Positions 36,210 to 45,226 of a DNA stretch of 64,000 nt are shown piece after piece. This DNA comes from Hyphobacterium sp. CCMP332. GTDB lineage: Bacteria > Bacteroidota > Bacteroidia > Cytophagales > CCMP332. Location of the stretch: contig CP058647.1 in NCBI GenBank assembly GCA_014323545.1, positions 2,272,001 to 2,336,000 on the forward strand, in the 5' to 3' direction. How positions within the stretch are numbered: position 1 is the first letter of the stretch; the number at the start of each line of letters is the position of its first letter. Below the pieces are notes generated by a model. The model saw only the letters and a list, made by a program, of their open reading frames with translations. It ran no database searches and had not been told where the DNA came from. A program made the position numbers and the translations under genes.

Positions 36210-36973
36210 AACATCTAATTGCACTAATCATCCTGTCTTCAATCATAATTATTTCATGTGATAATGATGACGACCCTGTTGTTGTGCCGGAAACTACTAC
36301 GGATCTGGTTTTAAATTTTGAGTTTAAAGTTGGTACTGAGGCATTAGAACTTGGTACAGGAAGATATGTTTTGGGCAATGAGGATACGGTGAGCATTGAC
36401 CAGTTTAAGTTCATTTTAAGTAATTTGACTTTAAGGCAATCCGATGGCGGCAAATGGATTGATGAGGAGGGATATTATCTGGTAAAAGCATCCAATGGAG
36501 TGACTAATTTTCAGTTGACCATTGAAGATGTGCCGGTTGGCAATTATTCATCCATGGAATTTCACATTGGAATGGATTCTGCTATGAATTTCAAACCGGA
36601 GAGTTTTCCGATTCTCTTTCAACAGGAAGGCATGTATTGGGATTGGAACACCGGTTATAAATTTTTATTGCTGGAGGGGAGATATTTTTCAGACAGCCTG
36701 TCAACGCCCAATAATTCTACCGGATTGACCGCTCATATTGGCGATATGATTAACCTTGAAATACCGCAATTTAGTTTTTCAGATACATTGATCTTGGAAT
36801 CAGAAAATGCAGGAAGAGTCAATTTTAATGTCGATTTGGGAAAAATTTATACTGAGCCCAATGTGCTTTCACTCAAAGAAGCCAATAACAGAAATATTAT
36901 GGGAGGTCCAAATGCTTTATTAATTGTAGAAAATTATGGCAATGGGATGATCGTAATTACATCAATCGAATAA
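36206..36973 (+). CDS. MbnP-family lipoprotein (first copy)
   Basis: This 255-residue lipoprotein has lipobox IIISC followed by Asp-rich DNDDDP. It fits the MbnP family, whose characterised member binds copper after its partner MbnH converts a Trp to kynurenine. The landmark is GMYWDWNTGYKFLLLEG (about residues 145-161), which contains the candidate Trp residues, plus FNVDLGKIY near the C terminus. Copper binding is inferred from the family. Its stop is followed directly by the TTG start of the next gene. Confidence 0.85.
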   Translation: MKHLIALIILSSIIIISCDNDDDPVVVPETTTDLVLNFEFKVGTEALELGTGRYVLGNEDTVSIDQFKFILSNLTLRQSDGGKWIDEEGYYLVKASNGVTNFQLTIEDVPVGNYSSMEFHIGMDSAMNFKPESFPILFQQEGMYWDWNTGYKFLLLEGRYFSDSLSTPNNSTGLTAHIGDMINLEIPQFSFSDTLILESENAGRVNFNVDLGKIYTEPNVLSLKEANNRNIMGGPNALLIVENYGNGMIVITSIE

Positions 36974-37363
36974 TTGAAATGGTCAAAAACCATATTGCCA
37001 TTTTTCTTTTTAGCATCAATGCTGGTTCACAGCATAAATCTGACCTTTGTTAAAGTGCATTTTGATTTTAACAGGGATTATATAGCCAATAATTTGTGTG
37101 TAAATCGTTTTAACCCTGAATCTGATTGTAATGGACAATGTTATTTGATGAAAAAGCTTAAAGCTGAAACTGACAAGGAGGCCCAAAAGAAAGCGGTATT
37201 CAGCCCGGTGTTGAGCTTTGCTTTTTTCCAAAATGAAACAGAAGAAATCGTATTTAATCCGGGCAGAGAAATACTTGTAAAATCATTTTTTATTTCTGAT
37301 TGTGAGAAAATATCTAAGGATCCATTTCTGGAAATAGACAGCCCGCCCCCCAAATACGCTTAG
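36974..37363 (+). CDS. Small membrane protein with Cys-rich CNGQC motif
   Basis: This 129-residue protein starts at TTG, immediately after the preceding stop codon. It has an N-terminal membrane segment (about residues 5-25) and the motif NLCVNRFNPESDCNGQCYLMKKL (quoted in parts: NLCVN, ESDCNGQCYL), which I recall in many small uncharacterised Bacteroidota proteins. Three cysteines plus a His (KVHFDF) could bind a soft metal such as copper. Placement between the two MbnP-like genes supports a metal role, but no function has been established as far as I know. Confidence 0.7.
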   Translation: MKWSKTILPFFFLASMLVHSINLTFVKVHFDFNRDYIANNLCVNRFNPESDCNGQCYLMKKLKAETDKEAQKKAVFSPVLSFAFFQNETEEIVFNPGREILVKSFFISDCEKISKDPFLEIDSPPPKYA

Positions 37364-37382
37364 ATAAGTCGTTTTTCTATTT

Positions 37383-37397
37383 GGCTTTTCAAAAGCC
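37383..37397 (+). repeat. Intercistronic hairpin within the MbnP/MbnH operon
   Basis: GGCTTTTCAAAAGCC is a perfect 7-bp inverted repeat around a single C, in the 67-bp gap before the second MbnP-like gene. It lacks a T tract and may be an mRNA processing or stability hairpin rather than a terminator. Confidence 0.35.
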
Positions 37398-37430
37398 TAC
37401 AATTATTTACTAACTCTAAAATTTTAACAA

Positions 37431-38222
37431 ATGAAATCTTTAAAAAGCATTTTTGCTGTGCTCTTAAGTATAGGCATGGCATTCACAATTGTATCATGCG
37501 GTGATGATGATACAACAACACCCGTAGATCCAATTGACGGAAACGGCAAACTTACAATTCACTTTGACAACAAATACGATGCTATGGCTGATATTGATTT
37601 AGAATTGAATGAGGTATATGCCACTTCTTCCGGAGACAGTATTACTGTTTCGGGTATAAGGTATTGGATCTCTAATATTATTCTTTTTAATGGAACCGAT
37701 ACGGCCTATCAGGATGAAGACGGTTATTATTTGGTAGAAAAAACAGCTGATAATACACGTGAAATGATCCTTATTGATGAAATTCCAAGTGGTACATATA
37801 CCAGCCTGGAATTTGCACTTGGGGTAGATCCGGCAAATAATGATACACTCGGATCCGGAAAAGGGGAATTAAGTTTATCAAATGGTATGTTCTGGGCATG
37901 GAACACAGGCTATAAATTCCTAAGGTTGGATGGAACGTATTTTGAAGAAGACAGCTCCAATTACCAACCGCTAAGGATTCACACCGGTCTAAATGCCTAT
38001 TACATTAAAAAAGAAATTCCATTGGCAGCAAATTTGGTAGTGACCGAAGGTGGTGATCACATTGCACATTTCATGGTTTCAGTCAAAAATATGTTTGAGC
38101 AACCAAATTCAATTGAATTAGGCGAAAAGGATGGAATATGGATGTTTTTCACCGAGGAACCCGCCTGGAATAGAATGAATGAAAACATCTCAAATATGTT
38201 CATGCTACATCATGCTGAGTGA
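37431..38222 (+). CDS. MbnP-family lipoprotein (second copy)
   Basis: This 263-residue lipoprotein has lipobox TIVSC followed by GDDDTT. It shares the architecture of the protein at 36206-36973: an early beta strand (LTIHFDNKYDAM), YWISNIILFN, and GMFWAWNTGYKFLRLDGTYF (about residues 157-176) as the candidate modified-Trp region. It has an extra C-terminal Met/His-rich tail (MNENISNMFMLHHAE) that could add copper ligands. The second MbnH-like gene overlaps its stop in a GTGA junction. Confidence 0.85.
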   Translation: MKSLKSIFAVLLSIGMAFTIVSCGDDDTTTPVDPIDGNGKLTIHFDNKYDAMADIDLELNEVYATSSGDSITVSGIRYWISNIILFNGTDTAYQDEDGYYLVEKTADNTREMILIDEIPSGTYTSLEFALGVDPANNDTLGSGKGELSLSNGMFWAWNTGYKFLRLDGTYFEEDSSNYQPLRIHTGLNAYYIKKEIPLAANLVVTEGGDHIAHFMVSVKNMFEQPNSIELGEKDGIWMFFTEEPAWNRMNENISNMFMLHHAE

Positions 38223-39286
38223 TTAAATATTTAAATCATATTGGAATTTTTATCCTGGCTTTGATCATTTATTCATGTCGGGAAAGTCATGAACCTCTGC
38301 CGCAGGATGAAATTTTTGTGGTGGAGGTTCCTTCCAATTTTGAGGATCTTCCTGTACCCGAAAGCAATGAATTCTCAATGGAAAAAATTGAACTGGGAAG
38401 ACTGCTGTTTTACGACCCTATACTCTCTGGTAATAATCAGGTTTCCTGCGCCTCTTGTCATATTCAAAGTAAGGCATTTACTGATGGCGATGCCCTGACC
38501 AGAAAAGGAGTCAGTGGTGAAGCCTTATTGCGTCATACGCCTGCTTTAATAAATCTGGCATGGATGCCCGGACTGTTTTGGGAAGGGGGAGCAAAAAATA
38601 TTGAGTCATTGGCTTTAGGACCTATAGGTCATCCCGATGAAATGAATCAGGACATTGTTGAACTGGTAAAAGAGTTAAATGAAGATTCGGAATATCCGCT
38701 GCTTTTTCAAAATGCCTTCGGACCGGGCGATATAGAGCTCACACAGGTTTTGAAAGTCCTGGCGCAATTTCAAAGAACTCTAATTTCGGGAGATTCCAGA
38801 TACGATAAATATATTCGAAATGAAGAAGATATCACTTTATCCGTGCAGGAGCTTAATGGGTTGACATTGTACGAGGAGCATTGCAGTAGCTGCCATTCGG
38901 GATTTTTATTTACCGATAATAGCTTTCATAATAATGGCATTGATAGTTCCTGGAATGATATTTCAAATGAATATATTTTTACCGGCAGATACCGGATCAC
39001 TTTTGATTCCGCTGATCTGGGTAAGTTTAAAACACCAACACTTAGGAATGTAGCTCTTACAGCACCCTATATGCACGATGGAAGGTTTGAAAGCCTTGAA
39101 GAGGTTCTCAAGCACTACAGTGCTCAGGTAAAAAACTCGCCAAGCCTCGACGAACATTTTAAGAATGAGGACGGGTCGTATGGAATACCCCTTTCCGAGG
39201 AAGAAAAGAGCGATATTATTGCTTTTCTAAACAGCCTGACGGATGAGGAGTTTATAAGCAATCAAAGATTTTCCTCTCCAAAATGA
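38219..39286 (+). CDS. MbnH/CcpA-like diheme cytochrome c peroxidase lipoprotein (second copy)
   Basis: This 355-residue protein starts at GTG inside the stop of the MbnP gene. The lipobox is IIYSC near residue 20. Two heme sites are visible: CASCH (about residue 80) and CSSCH (about residue 222), with TPTLRNVALTAPYMHDGRF shared with the first copy at 35016-36209. The two differ enough (355 versus 397 residues and little similarity outside motifs) to be an old duplication or separate acquisitions, each paired with its own MbnP. Confidence 0.85.
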   Translation: MIKYLNHIGIFILALIIYSCRESHEPLPQDEIFVVEVPSNFEDLPVPESNEFSMEKIELGRLLFYDPILSGNNQVSCASCHIQSKAFTDGDALTRKGVSGEALLRHTPALINLAWMPGLFWEGGAKNIESLALGPIGHPDEMNQDIVELVKELNEDSEYPLLFQNAFGPGDIELTQVLKVLAQFQRTLISGDSRYDKYIRNEEDITLSVQELNGLTLYEEHCSSCHSGFLFTDNSFHNNGIDSSWNDISNEYIFTGRYRITFDSADLGKFKTPTLRNVALTAPYMHDGRFESLEEVLKHYSAQVKNSPSLDEHFKNEDGSYGIPLSEEEKSDIIAFLNSLTDEEFISNQRFSSPK

Positions 39287-39375
39287 CACGTAGGTAAATT
39301 TTCTCAACTTTTATTTTTCAGGCAAATCCAAAATTTCAATGGTGAGAAAAACATTTTGACAATTATCTTTTAAAA

Positions 39376-39804
39376 TCAGCCTAAATAATCATCGAGGGCA
39401 CGCGTTTTAAACTCTTCCCATTCCCACATGCTCAAAGATTTCTTTTGATTTAATTCAATGAGTTTTTGAATCACCCCTTTTTTAAAATTAAGGTTTTCTG
39501 CCATTTCGGTAGCTATTTCCATTTCCTTTTCGTCCACGATATTATCCACCATCATTAATTTGACCATTTCAAATAGCTGGTTTATTTTTTGATCAAAATT
39601 TACCGGAATTTTTTGTTCGGCATTTTTTTGCTCCCTGAAAATTTCGAGGATTTGATTTTTCTTTAGGCCGTAGTGTTTGCCAATTTTATTAAGCAAATCT
39701 ATTTCATCGGCGTGCAGCTTTCCATCTGCTTCAGCAAGTGCAACGAGATTTTGCAAATGCATTTTTTTGTTCTGAAGGCTTTGATATTCGAAATATCCAA
39801 TCAT
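39376..39804 (-). CDS. TerB-like helical protein
   Basis: This 142-residue all-helical cytosolic protein has the paired TerB/DjlA-type motifs VALAEADGKLHADEIDLL (about residues 20-37) and VKLMMVDNIVDEKEMEIA (about 81-98), where acidic residues can bind metal. TerB-like domains occur in stress-response and envelope-linked systems. Here no ter operon is present, so tellurite resistance should not be assumed. It stands alone between the MbnH operon and a small exported protein gene. Confidence 0.7.
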   Translation of the reverse strand: MIGYFEYQSLQNKKMHLQNLVALAEADGKLHADEIDLLNKIGKHYGLKKNQILEIFREQKNAEQKIPVNFDQKINQLFEMVKLMMVDNIVDEKEMEIATEMAENLNFKKGVIQKLIELNQKKSLSMWEWEEFKTRALDDYLG

Positions 39805-39838
39805 AGTATAAAACTAATGACTCTAAAATATAAAGCAT

Positions 39839-39868
39839 AAAAAAAGTCGGTTTCTATCCGACTTTTTT
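39839..39868 (-). terminator. Terminator after the 39887-40249 gene
   Basis: AAAAAAAGTCGG and CCGACTTTTTT form a strong stem around TTTCTAT. T runs occur on both strands. It follows the minus-strand gene ending at 39887 and lies upstream of the TerB-like start. Confidence 0.8.
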
Positions 39869-39886
39869 CTTCAAGTGTGTAATTCC

Positions 39887-40249
39887 TTATTTAATGACTA
39901 ATTCCTTAACCAAACTGGTAATTTCATTGCCAACCGTGACCGTATATTCTCCATCGACGAGATTGATTAAATCAAAGCGCTTGTTGTAAATGCCTTTGCC
40001 TTTAACCATTTCAGTATAAATACTTTTACCTTCTTTGTCTTTCAGATTTAGTGCTACCGGCTTTTCAGTTTCATTTTTAAAACTTACGATATAACGATGA
40101 TCTTCTGTATTTTGAAAAACTGATATTTGTAAATCACTTGCTTCTACACTTAATGGAGCATTGGATTCCCTGTTTTCAGTTCCGCTTGCAAATGCAATAT
40201 TTGTAAATAATATTGCCAATAGGAGTATTGGAAATTTTAAACGTAACAT
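39887..40249 (-). CDS. Small exported beta-sandwich protein, unknown function
   Basis: This 120-residue protein has a signal peptide (cleavage near AFASG) and a beta-sandwich-like body (residues 35-120) with PVALNLKDKEGKSIYTE and DGEYTVTVGNE. These features are shared with T9SS-type carboxy-terminal domains and with DUF3244-like small secreted proteins. It has no additional domain, so it may be a stand-alone periplasmic protein. I cannot assign a function. A terminator follows and no partner gene is evident. Confidence 0.65.
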   Translation of the reverse strand: MLRLKFPILLLAILFTNIAFASGTENRESNAPLSVEASDLQISVFQNTEDHRYIVSFKNETEKPVALNLKDKEGKSIYTEMVKGKGIYNKRFDLINLVDGEYTVTVGNEITSLVKELVIK

Positions 40250-40452
40250 AACAATTTAATTTTGACCTCAGTAAAAATGCCCCAAAGCGCATGCCAAAAA
40301 ATTGAACTTAGCTTAGCAGATTTAAATGAGTTTTTTTGCATAATGGGGTCAAACAGGCGTATTTTAACGGACAGCAGTTGTTCGATTATGAACAATTATT
40401 TTGTTTAATTAAGGCTCATTAAAATTGTATGTTGATGAATGGGCATTAAATA

Positions 40453-40479
40453 TTGGAATTTGTGCAATTTTTAAGTTTG
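40453..40479 (+). promoter_or_regulatory. Candidate promoter of the HlyD-ABC operon
   Basis: TTG at 40453-40455 and TAAGTTTG at 40472-40479 match the Bacteroidota -33/-7 consensus at an acceptable 19-nt start-to-start spacing, 43 bp before the adaptor ATG. The 272-bp gap upstream (40250-40521) otherwise shows no gene or strong repeat. Confidence 0.45.
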
Positions 40480-40521
40480 GCATCTTTATTGGCATTGAAA
40501 TGAAAACTTAGTAGGGATACG

Positions 40522-41775
40522 ATGGATCGAAAGATTGAAAAGAAAAAGTGGCCACCAAAGAAAATCGCAATATGGCTAGGATCAGCATTGCTTGTTTTAT
40601 TTATTGCGTATAATCTAATTATAGCCGATGGGTCTCGTAAACTCAATATAGATAAAGAAAGAATCAGTATTTCAGAAGTAAGCTTTGGTGACTATATAGA
40701 TTACATTCCAATCGATGGTACTATACAACCCATACGCACTGTAACTCTCGATGCCATAGAAGGAGGGAGAGTCGAAAAAAAATACACCATAGGAGGAACG
40801 AGCATAAAAGAAGGAGATACGATTCTAAAATTGACAAATCACAACATGATGATGTCATTTCTTGAACAGGAAACCCGGGCTTCCGATTTAATTAATAATC
40901 TTCAAAGTACCAGGCTTAGTCTTCAGCAAAATCGATTTAGATTAAAAAGGTCTTTAAACGATATCAATTACAATCTTGCCAGGGCTGAAGATATCTACAT
41001 GAGAAACAAGGAATTGTATGAAGAAAAAGTATTGTCGGAACAGGAGTTTCTTCAATCCAAATGGGATTATGAACGATTAAAAAAGCAAAGAATGATTGAA
41101 ATTGAATCTCAACGAATCGATTCAATAAATATGGTGGCACAAATAAACCAGTTGGAGAGAACCCTTTCTCAAACGATGCGAAATTTAGAATTCAACAGGG
41201 AAAATTTGAGTAATCTTCTGATTATTGCTCCTATTTCAGGATTGATAAGTTCAATTGATCAGGAAGTTGGGGAATCCGTGGATCCCGGTCAGAATATTGG
41301 TCAAATTGATGATATCAATTCATTTAAAGTACGCGCTCTTATTGATGAACATTATGTATCAAGGGTATTCCCAGGCTTGAAGGGTTATTTTGATTTTGCA
41401 GGAGCAAGGCATGAACTGGAAATTACGCGGGTATATCCCGAAGTAACAAATGGACAGTTCAGAGTCGATATGAAATTTGTAAAAGATTATCCCGAACAAA
41501 TTAGAAGAGGACAGACCACTCAAATTCGATTAGAATTAAGTGATCCTACCAAGGCGCTTTTAATTCCACGCGGAGGATTCTTTCAACAAACCGGTGGAAA
41601 TTGGATTTTTGTTTTCGACGAATCATCAAATGAAGCCGTTAAAAGAAAAATACGTACAGGTCGTCAAAATTCACGCTATTATGAAGTTTTAGATGGCTTA
41701 ATTGAAGGTGAAAAGGTAATTGTATCTTCATATGAGGGATATGATAATATTGATAAATTGGTAATAAAGGAATAA
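40522..41775 (+). CDS. HlyD/MacA-like periplasmic adaptor protein
   Basis: This 417-residue membrane-fusion protein has one N-terminal span (about residues 13-31), a split lipoyl domain (VEKKYTIGGTSIKEGDTILKLTNH and LLIIAPISGLISSI), and a coiled-coil hairpin (about residues 110-230). The beta-barrel and membrane-proximal domains follow. Adaptors of this type link an ABC or RND pump to TolC across the periplasm. The ABC ATPase gene follows after 16 bp, pointing to a MacB-type system, but the FtsX-like permease and TolC are not adjacent. Confidence 0.88.
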   Translation: MDRKIEKKKWPPKKIAIWLGSALLVLFIAYNLIIADGSRKLNIDKERISISEVSFGDYIDYIPIDGTIQPIRTVTLDAIEGGRVEKKYTIGGTSIKEGDTILKLTNHNMMMSFLEQETRASDLINNLQSTRLSLQQNRFRLKRSLNDINYNLARAEDIYMRNKELYEEKVLSEQEFLQSKWDYERLKKQRMIEIESQRIDSINMVAQINQLERTLSQTMRNLEFNRENLSNLLIIAPISGLISSIDQEVGESVDPGQNIGQIDDINSFKVRALIDEHYVSRVFPGLKGYFDFAGARHELEITRVYPEVTNGQFRVDMKFVKDYPEQIRRGQTTQIRLELSDPTKALLIPRGGFFQQTGGNWIFVFDESSNEAVKRKIRTGRQNSRYYEVLDGLIEGEKVIVSSYEGYDNIDKLVIKE

Positions 41776-41791
41776 TTAAACTTATAGTGCA

Positions 41792-42481
41792 ATGATCAAA
41801 ACAGTAAATCTAACAAAGGTCTACCGAACCGAAGATGTGGAAACCACGGCTCTGGATCAGGTAAACATAGAAATAAAAGAAGGTGAATTCGTGGCGATTA
41901 TGGGTCCTTCGGGATGCGGTAAATCGACACTTTTAAATATTTTGGGATTGCTTGATAACCCCAGCGCTGGAGAATTTCATTTTGCAGACAAGGAGGTCTC
42001 AGGTTTTTCTGAAAGACAAAGAGCGGATATGCGTAAATCCAATATCGGATTTGTATTTCAAAGTTTTAACCTCATAGACGAATTGACTGTTTTTGAAAAC
42101 ATTGAATTGCCGCTGATATATCTTAAGGTACCCGGACAGGAAAGAAAGCAAAGGGTTACCGAAGTGATGGAACAAATGCAGATACGTCACAGAGAAAACC
42201 ATTTCCCACAACAACTTTCCGGTGGCCAGCAGCAAAGAGTGGCTGTAGCGAGGGCAGTTATTGCAAAACCAAAATTAATATTGGCTGATGAGCCAACCGG
42301 TAATCTCGACTCAACCCACGGGCAGGAAGTGATGTCGATGCTTTCTTCACTTAATGAAGCAGGCACAACTATAATTATGGTGACGCACTCACCTTCAGAT
42401 GCAGAGTATGCTCATCGTATTATTCATTTATTCGATGGCCAGGTGGTTACCGAAAATGTAAAAGAAAAAGCCCTGCTCTAA
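41792..42481 (+). CDS. MacB-type ABC transporter ATPase
   Basis: This 229-residue ATPase has Walker A GPSGCGKST (about residues 38-46), signature [14 protein letters not shown], Walker B LILADEPTGNLD and the switch His VTHSPSD. It belongs to the MacB/FtsE/LolD subgroup used with FtsX-like permeases. It is in an operon with the HlyD-like adaptor. The operon ends at a perfect hairpin 24 nt downstream, so its permease must be encoded elsewhere. The substrate is unknown. Confidence 0.88.
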   Translation: MIKTVNLTKVYRTEDVETTALDQVNIEIKEGEFVAIMGPSGCGKSTLLNILGLLDNPSAGEFHFADKEVSGFSERQRADMRKSNIGFVFQSFNLIDELTVFENIELPLIYLKVPGQERKQRVTEVMEQMQIRHRENHFPQQLSGGQQQRVAVARAVIAKPKLILADEPTGNLDSTHGQEVMSMLSSLNEAGTTIIMVTHSPSDAEYAHRIIHLFDGQVVTENVKEKALL

Positions 42482-42504
42482 TCAGAATTACATATTAATA
42501 ATTT

Positions 42505-42540
42505 ATTTGCCCCTCAATGGGGCAAATCTGTTTATTTTTG
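42505..42540 (+). terminator. Terminator after the ABC operon, overlapping an M61 promoter element
   Basis: ATTTGCCCC and GGGGCAAAT form a perfect 9-bp stem (42505-42527) with loop TCAAT, followed by a T-rich tract. That tract includes TATTTTTG (42533-42540), a Bacteroidota -7 match 22 bp before the M61 start. The same bases may end one transcript and begin the next. Confidence 0.7.
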
Positions 42541-42561
42541 AAATTCATTAATCTGAATTCC

Positions 42562-44418
42562 ATGCCGAAATACATATATGCTTTTCTTCTTATTGTCTTA
42601 AGTTTTAATCTGACTTCCGGCGCGGATAACAAAAACGAAGCTTATCAATACAAAGTTGATCTTGTCAATGTGAAAAACGATATGGTCAAAGTGGAATTGA
42701 TTGTTCCGGTTCATAATTATGGCGACAGCATTGAATTTCAATTTCCAAAAATTGTCCCGGGAACTTACAGTATTTATGATTTTGGGAGGTTTATCAATGA
42801 TTTTGCTGCTTTTGATGAAAAAGGGCTGGCCCTGCCGGTCAGGCGATTAAGTCCAAATCGCTGGCAAATAAGTGATGCACAAGGTTTGCACAGTATTAAA
42901 TATTGGGTTGAAGACAGTTACGATACTGAAAAGGATACCGTAATTTTTGAGCCGGCGGGAACCAATTTCGAAGAAGGTGAAAACTACCTCTTAAATACCT
43001 TTGGAATTTTTGGATACCTGGAGGGTTTAAAACGACGTGCCTTTGATTTGGAAATTGTCAAACCTGAAGGGTTTTATGGTGCAACACCATTGCAACAACT
43101 AATGACGTCAAAAAAGTCCGATCGTTTTCTATCCGTTGATTATTATGAATTGATTGATTCTCCCATCATGTATACCATCCCGGATACCGCTTCAATATAC
43201 CTGGGAAAAACGAAAGTGGTGGTATCGGTGTATTCCCCCAACAATATTCTTAGCGCAGAAGAAGTAATGCAGCAAATCTCTCAAATATTGAACGCTCAGG
43301 CTCAGTATTTGGGTGGAGATTTGCCGGTCAACAAATACGTAATTCTAATTTATCTTTTTGACAAAATACCCCTTTCAAAAGGTTCCGGAGCATTGGAACA
43401 TTCCTATTCAACAGTACTTTCCATGCGGGAGCAAAGTGCTAATAACATAGCTCAGGGTATTATAGATGTCACTGCCCATGAATTTTTTCATGTGATCACT
43501 CCCCTTACGATACACTCTGAAGAAATCCACAATTTTGATTTCCAAAATCCTCAAATGTCCGAGCATTTGTGGTTGTATGAGGGTTTAACCGAATATGCAG
43601 CAGGCCATGTACAATTGAAAGAAGGACTTATAAGTTTTGAAGAATATTTGAGTTTGATAAGATCTAAAATAAGAGTTTCAAAAAGATCCTTTAATGATAC
43701 ATTATCTTTTACAAGGATGAGTGAAGGTTGCCTTGACGAATATCAAAAAGAATATCCCAATGTATATTTCAAAGGAGCATTAATAGGTTTATGTCTCGAT
43801 ATTAAGCTTCGTGCCTATTCTGAAGGGGAATATGGAACCCAAAATATGATGAAGGATCTCAGCAACATTTATGGAAAGGATGAGGCCTTTAAAGACGAAG
43901 AGTTATTTGACCGTATTGAAATGGTCACCTACCCACAGATCGAAGATTTTTTTCAAAATCATGTAGATGGAAACAAGCCCCTACCTCTGAAAGAGATTCT
44001 TGAAATGATCGGTATAAATTATTATGACAGCTTGCAAAGTACTGAAATAACTTTTGGAGATGTGGGTCTGGGCTACAATGCTGAAAAAGACAGAATCCTT
44101 GTCAGATCGACCGACAATTTAAATGATTTTGGCAAAGAAATGGGTTTTGAAGAAGGCGATGAAATTATTCGAATCAATGGCATTCTAATCAATGGTAGCA
44201 ATTTCAATAAAGTGATTACTCAACTTAAAAAAGGGCTGAAAGCAGGCGATGAGTTGAAATTTTCGGTTGTTCGTTACAATAAAAAAGGAAAAGAAAAGGA
44301 ATACGATTTAATTGGAAGCGCAGTAGAAATTAAAAAAACCAATTATCATGTTCTGGAACCCATGGAGAATCCAAGTCCAGCGCAATTGGCATTGAGAAAA
44401 GCCTGGGGAGGTATTTAA
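42562..44418 (+). CDS. M61 family metallopeptidase with PDZ domain
   Basis: This 618-residue exported protein starts at the ATG at 42562, giving a signal peptide (cleavage near TSGAD). The 15-codon upstream extension would run into the terminator. The zinc motif is HEFFH (VTAHEFFHV) with the third ligand Glu in LWLYEGLTEYAAG. An N-terminal beta domain precedes it and a PDZ domain (about residues 500-585, with FEEGDEIIRINGILI) follows. M61 enzymes are glycyl aminopeptidase-like. Envelope location and physiological substrate are inferred or unknown. Confidence 0.9.
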   Translation: MPKYIYAFLLIVLSFNLTSGADNKNEAYQYKVDLVNVKNDMVKVELIVPVHNYGDSIEFQFPKIVPGTYSIYDFGRFINDFAAFDEKGLALPVRRLSPNRWQISDAQGLHSIKYWVEDSYDTEKDTVIFEPAGTNFEEGENYLLNTFGIFGYLEGLKRRAFDLEIVKPEGFYGATPLQQLMTSKKSDRFLSVDYYELIDSPIMYTIPDTASIYLGKTKVVVSVYSPNNILSAEEVMQQISQILNAQAQYLGGDLPVNKYVILIYLFDKIPLSKGSGALEHSYSTVLSMREQSANNIAQGIIDVTAHEFFHVITPLTIHSEEIHNFDFQNPQMSEHLWLYEGLTEYAAGHVQLKEGLISFEEYLSLIRSKIRVSKRSFNDTLSFTRMSEGCLDEYQKEYPNVYFKGALIGLCLDIKLRAYSEGEYGTQNMMKDLSNIYGKDEAFKDEELFDRIEMVTYPQIEDFFQNHVDGNKPLPLKEILEMIGINYYDSLQSTEITFGDVGLGYNAEKDRILVRSTDNLNDFGKEMGFEEGDEIIRINGILINGSNFNKVITQLKKGLKAGDELKFSVVRYNKKGKEKEYDLIGSAVEIKKTNYHVLEPMENPSPAQLALRKAWGGI

Positions 44419-44419
44419 A

Positions 44420-45226
44420 TTATTCCAGATAATCGGCCATCTCTTCTTGAAGATGTTTACTCTCCCTTTTAGCCATTTGAGCAAAATCTGCTCCGTTTGA
44501 AGCATATATTATTCCTCTTGATGAATTTACAAGTAATCCTACATCGTCATTCATCCCGAATTTTACGACTTCATCAAGACTTCCACCTTGTGCCCCCACT
44601 CCGGGAACCAATAAAAAATGATTTGGGATAAGTGCCCTTACTTTTTGCATGTATTCTGCTTTGGTTGCGCCTGTAACGAACATCGTATTTTGATTTGTAC
44701 CCCATTTTGAACATTCTTCTATTACATGTTCAAAATAATACCTTTGGTCATGGGCTTTAATCATTTGAAAATCTTCACTGCCTTTGTTTGAAGTCAATCC
44801 TAAAATGATGACCCACTTATTGTCGTATTCCATAAATGGCCTGATCGAATCTTCACCCATATATGGGGCAAGGGTAATGGCGTCAAAATTCATTTGTTCA
44901 AAAAATGCCTTGGCATATAATTTACTCGTATTGCCAATGTCACCGCGTTTGGCATCCGCTATTTTAAAAATATTATCGGGTATAATCTCAAGGGTTTTTT
45001 CAAGGCTTTCCCAGCCTTTAGAACCCAGAGACTCATAAAATGCGATATTTGGCTTATAAGCAACGCAATAATCCTTTGTAGCTTGAATAATGGCTTTGTT
45101 AAACTCAAATATTGGGTCGGATGTATCTAAAAGATGCGGAGGAATTTTATTGAGGTCCGGATCAAGGCCGACACTTAAAAAACTGCCTTTCCTTAAAATT
45201 TCATCTTTTAACTGCTGATAGGTCAT
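44420..45226 (-). CDS. pyrF: Orotidine 5'-phosphate decarboxylase (type 2)
   Basis: This enzyme makes UMP, the last step of de novo pyrimidine synthesis. The 268-residue length and motifs fit the type 2 (longer) family: SVGLDPDLNKIP, YKPNIAFYESLG, and the catalytic Asp-Lys pair in IADAKRGDIGNTS. LVPGVGAQGG is the phosphate-binding loop and NSSRGIIYAS the C-terminal one. Its stop lies 1 bp from the convergent M61 stop. Confidence 0.95.
   Translation of the reverse strand: MTYQQLKDEILRKGSFLSVGLDPDLNKIPPHLLDTSDPIFEFNKAIIQATKDYCVAYKPNIAFYESLGSKGWESLEKTLEIIPDNIFKIADAKRGDIGNTSKLYAKAFFEQMNFDAITLAPYMGEDSIRPFMEYDNKWVIILGLTSNKGSEDFQMIKAHDQRYYFEHVIEECSKWGTNQNTMFVTGATKAEYMQKVRALIPNHFLLVPGVGAQGGSLDEVVKFGMNDDVGLLVNSSRGIIYASNGADFAQMAKRESKHLQEEMADYLE

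Noticed and set aside
39376-39804. Tellurite resistance gene
   Set aside because: Only a TerB-like fold is present; no other ter genes are nearby, so the resistance label is not justified.
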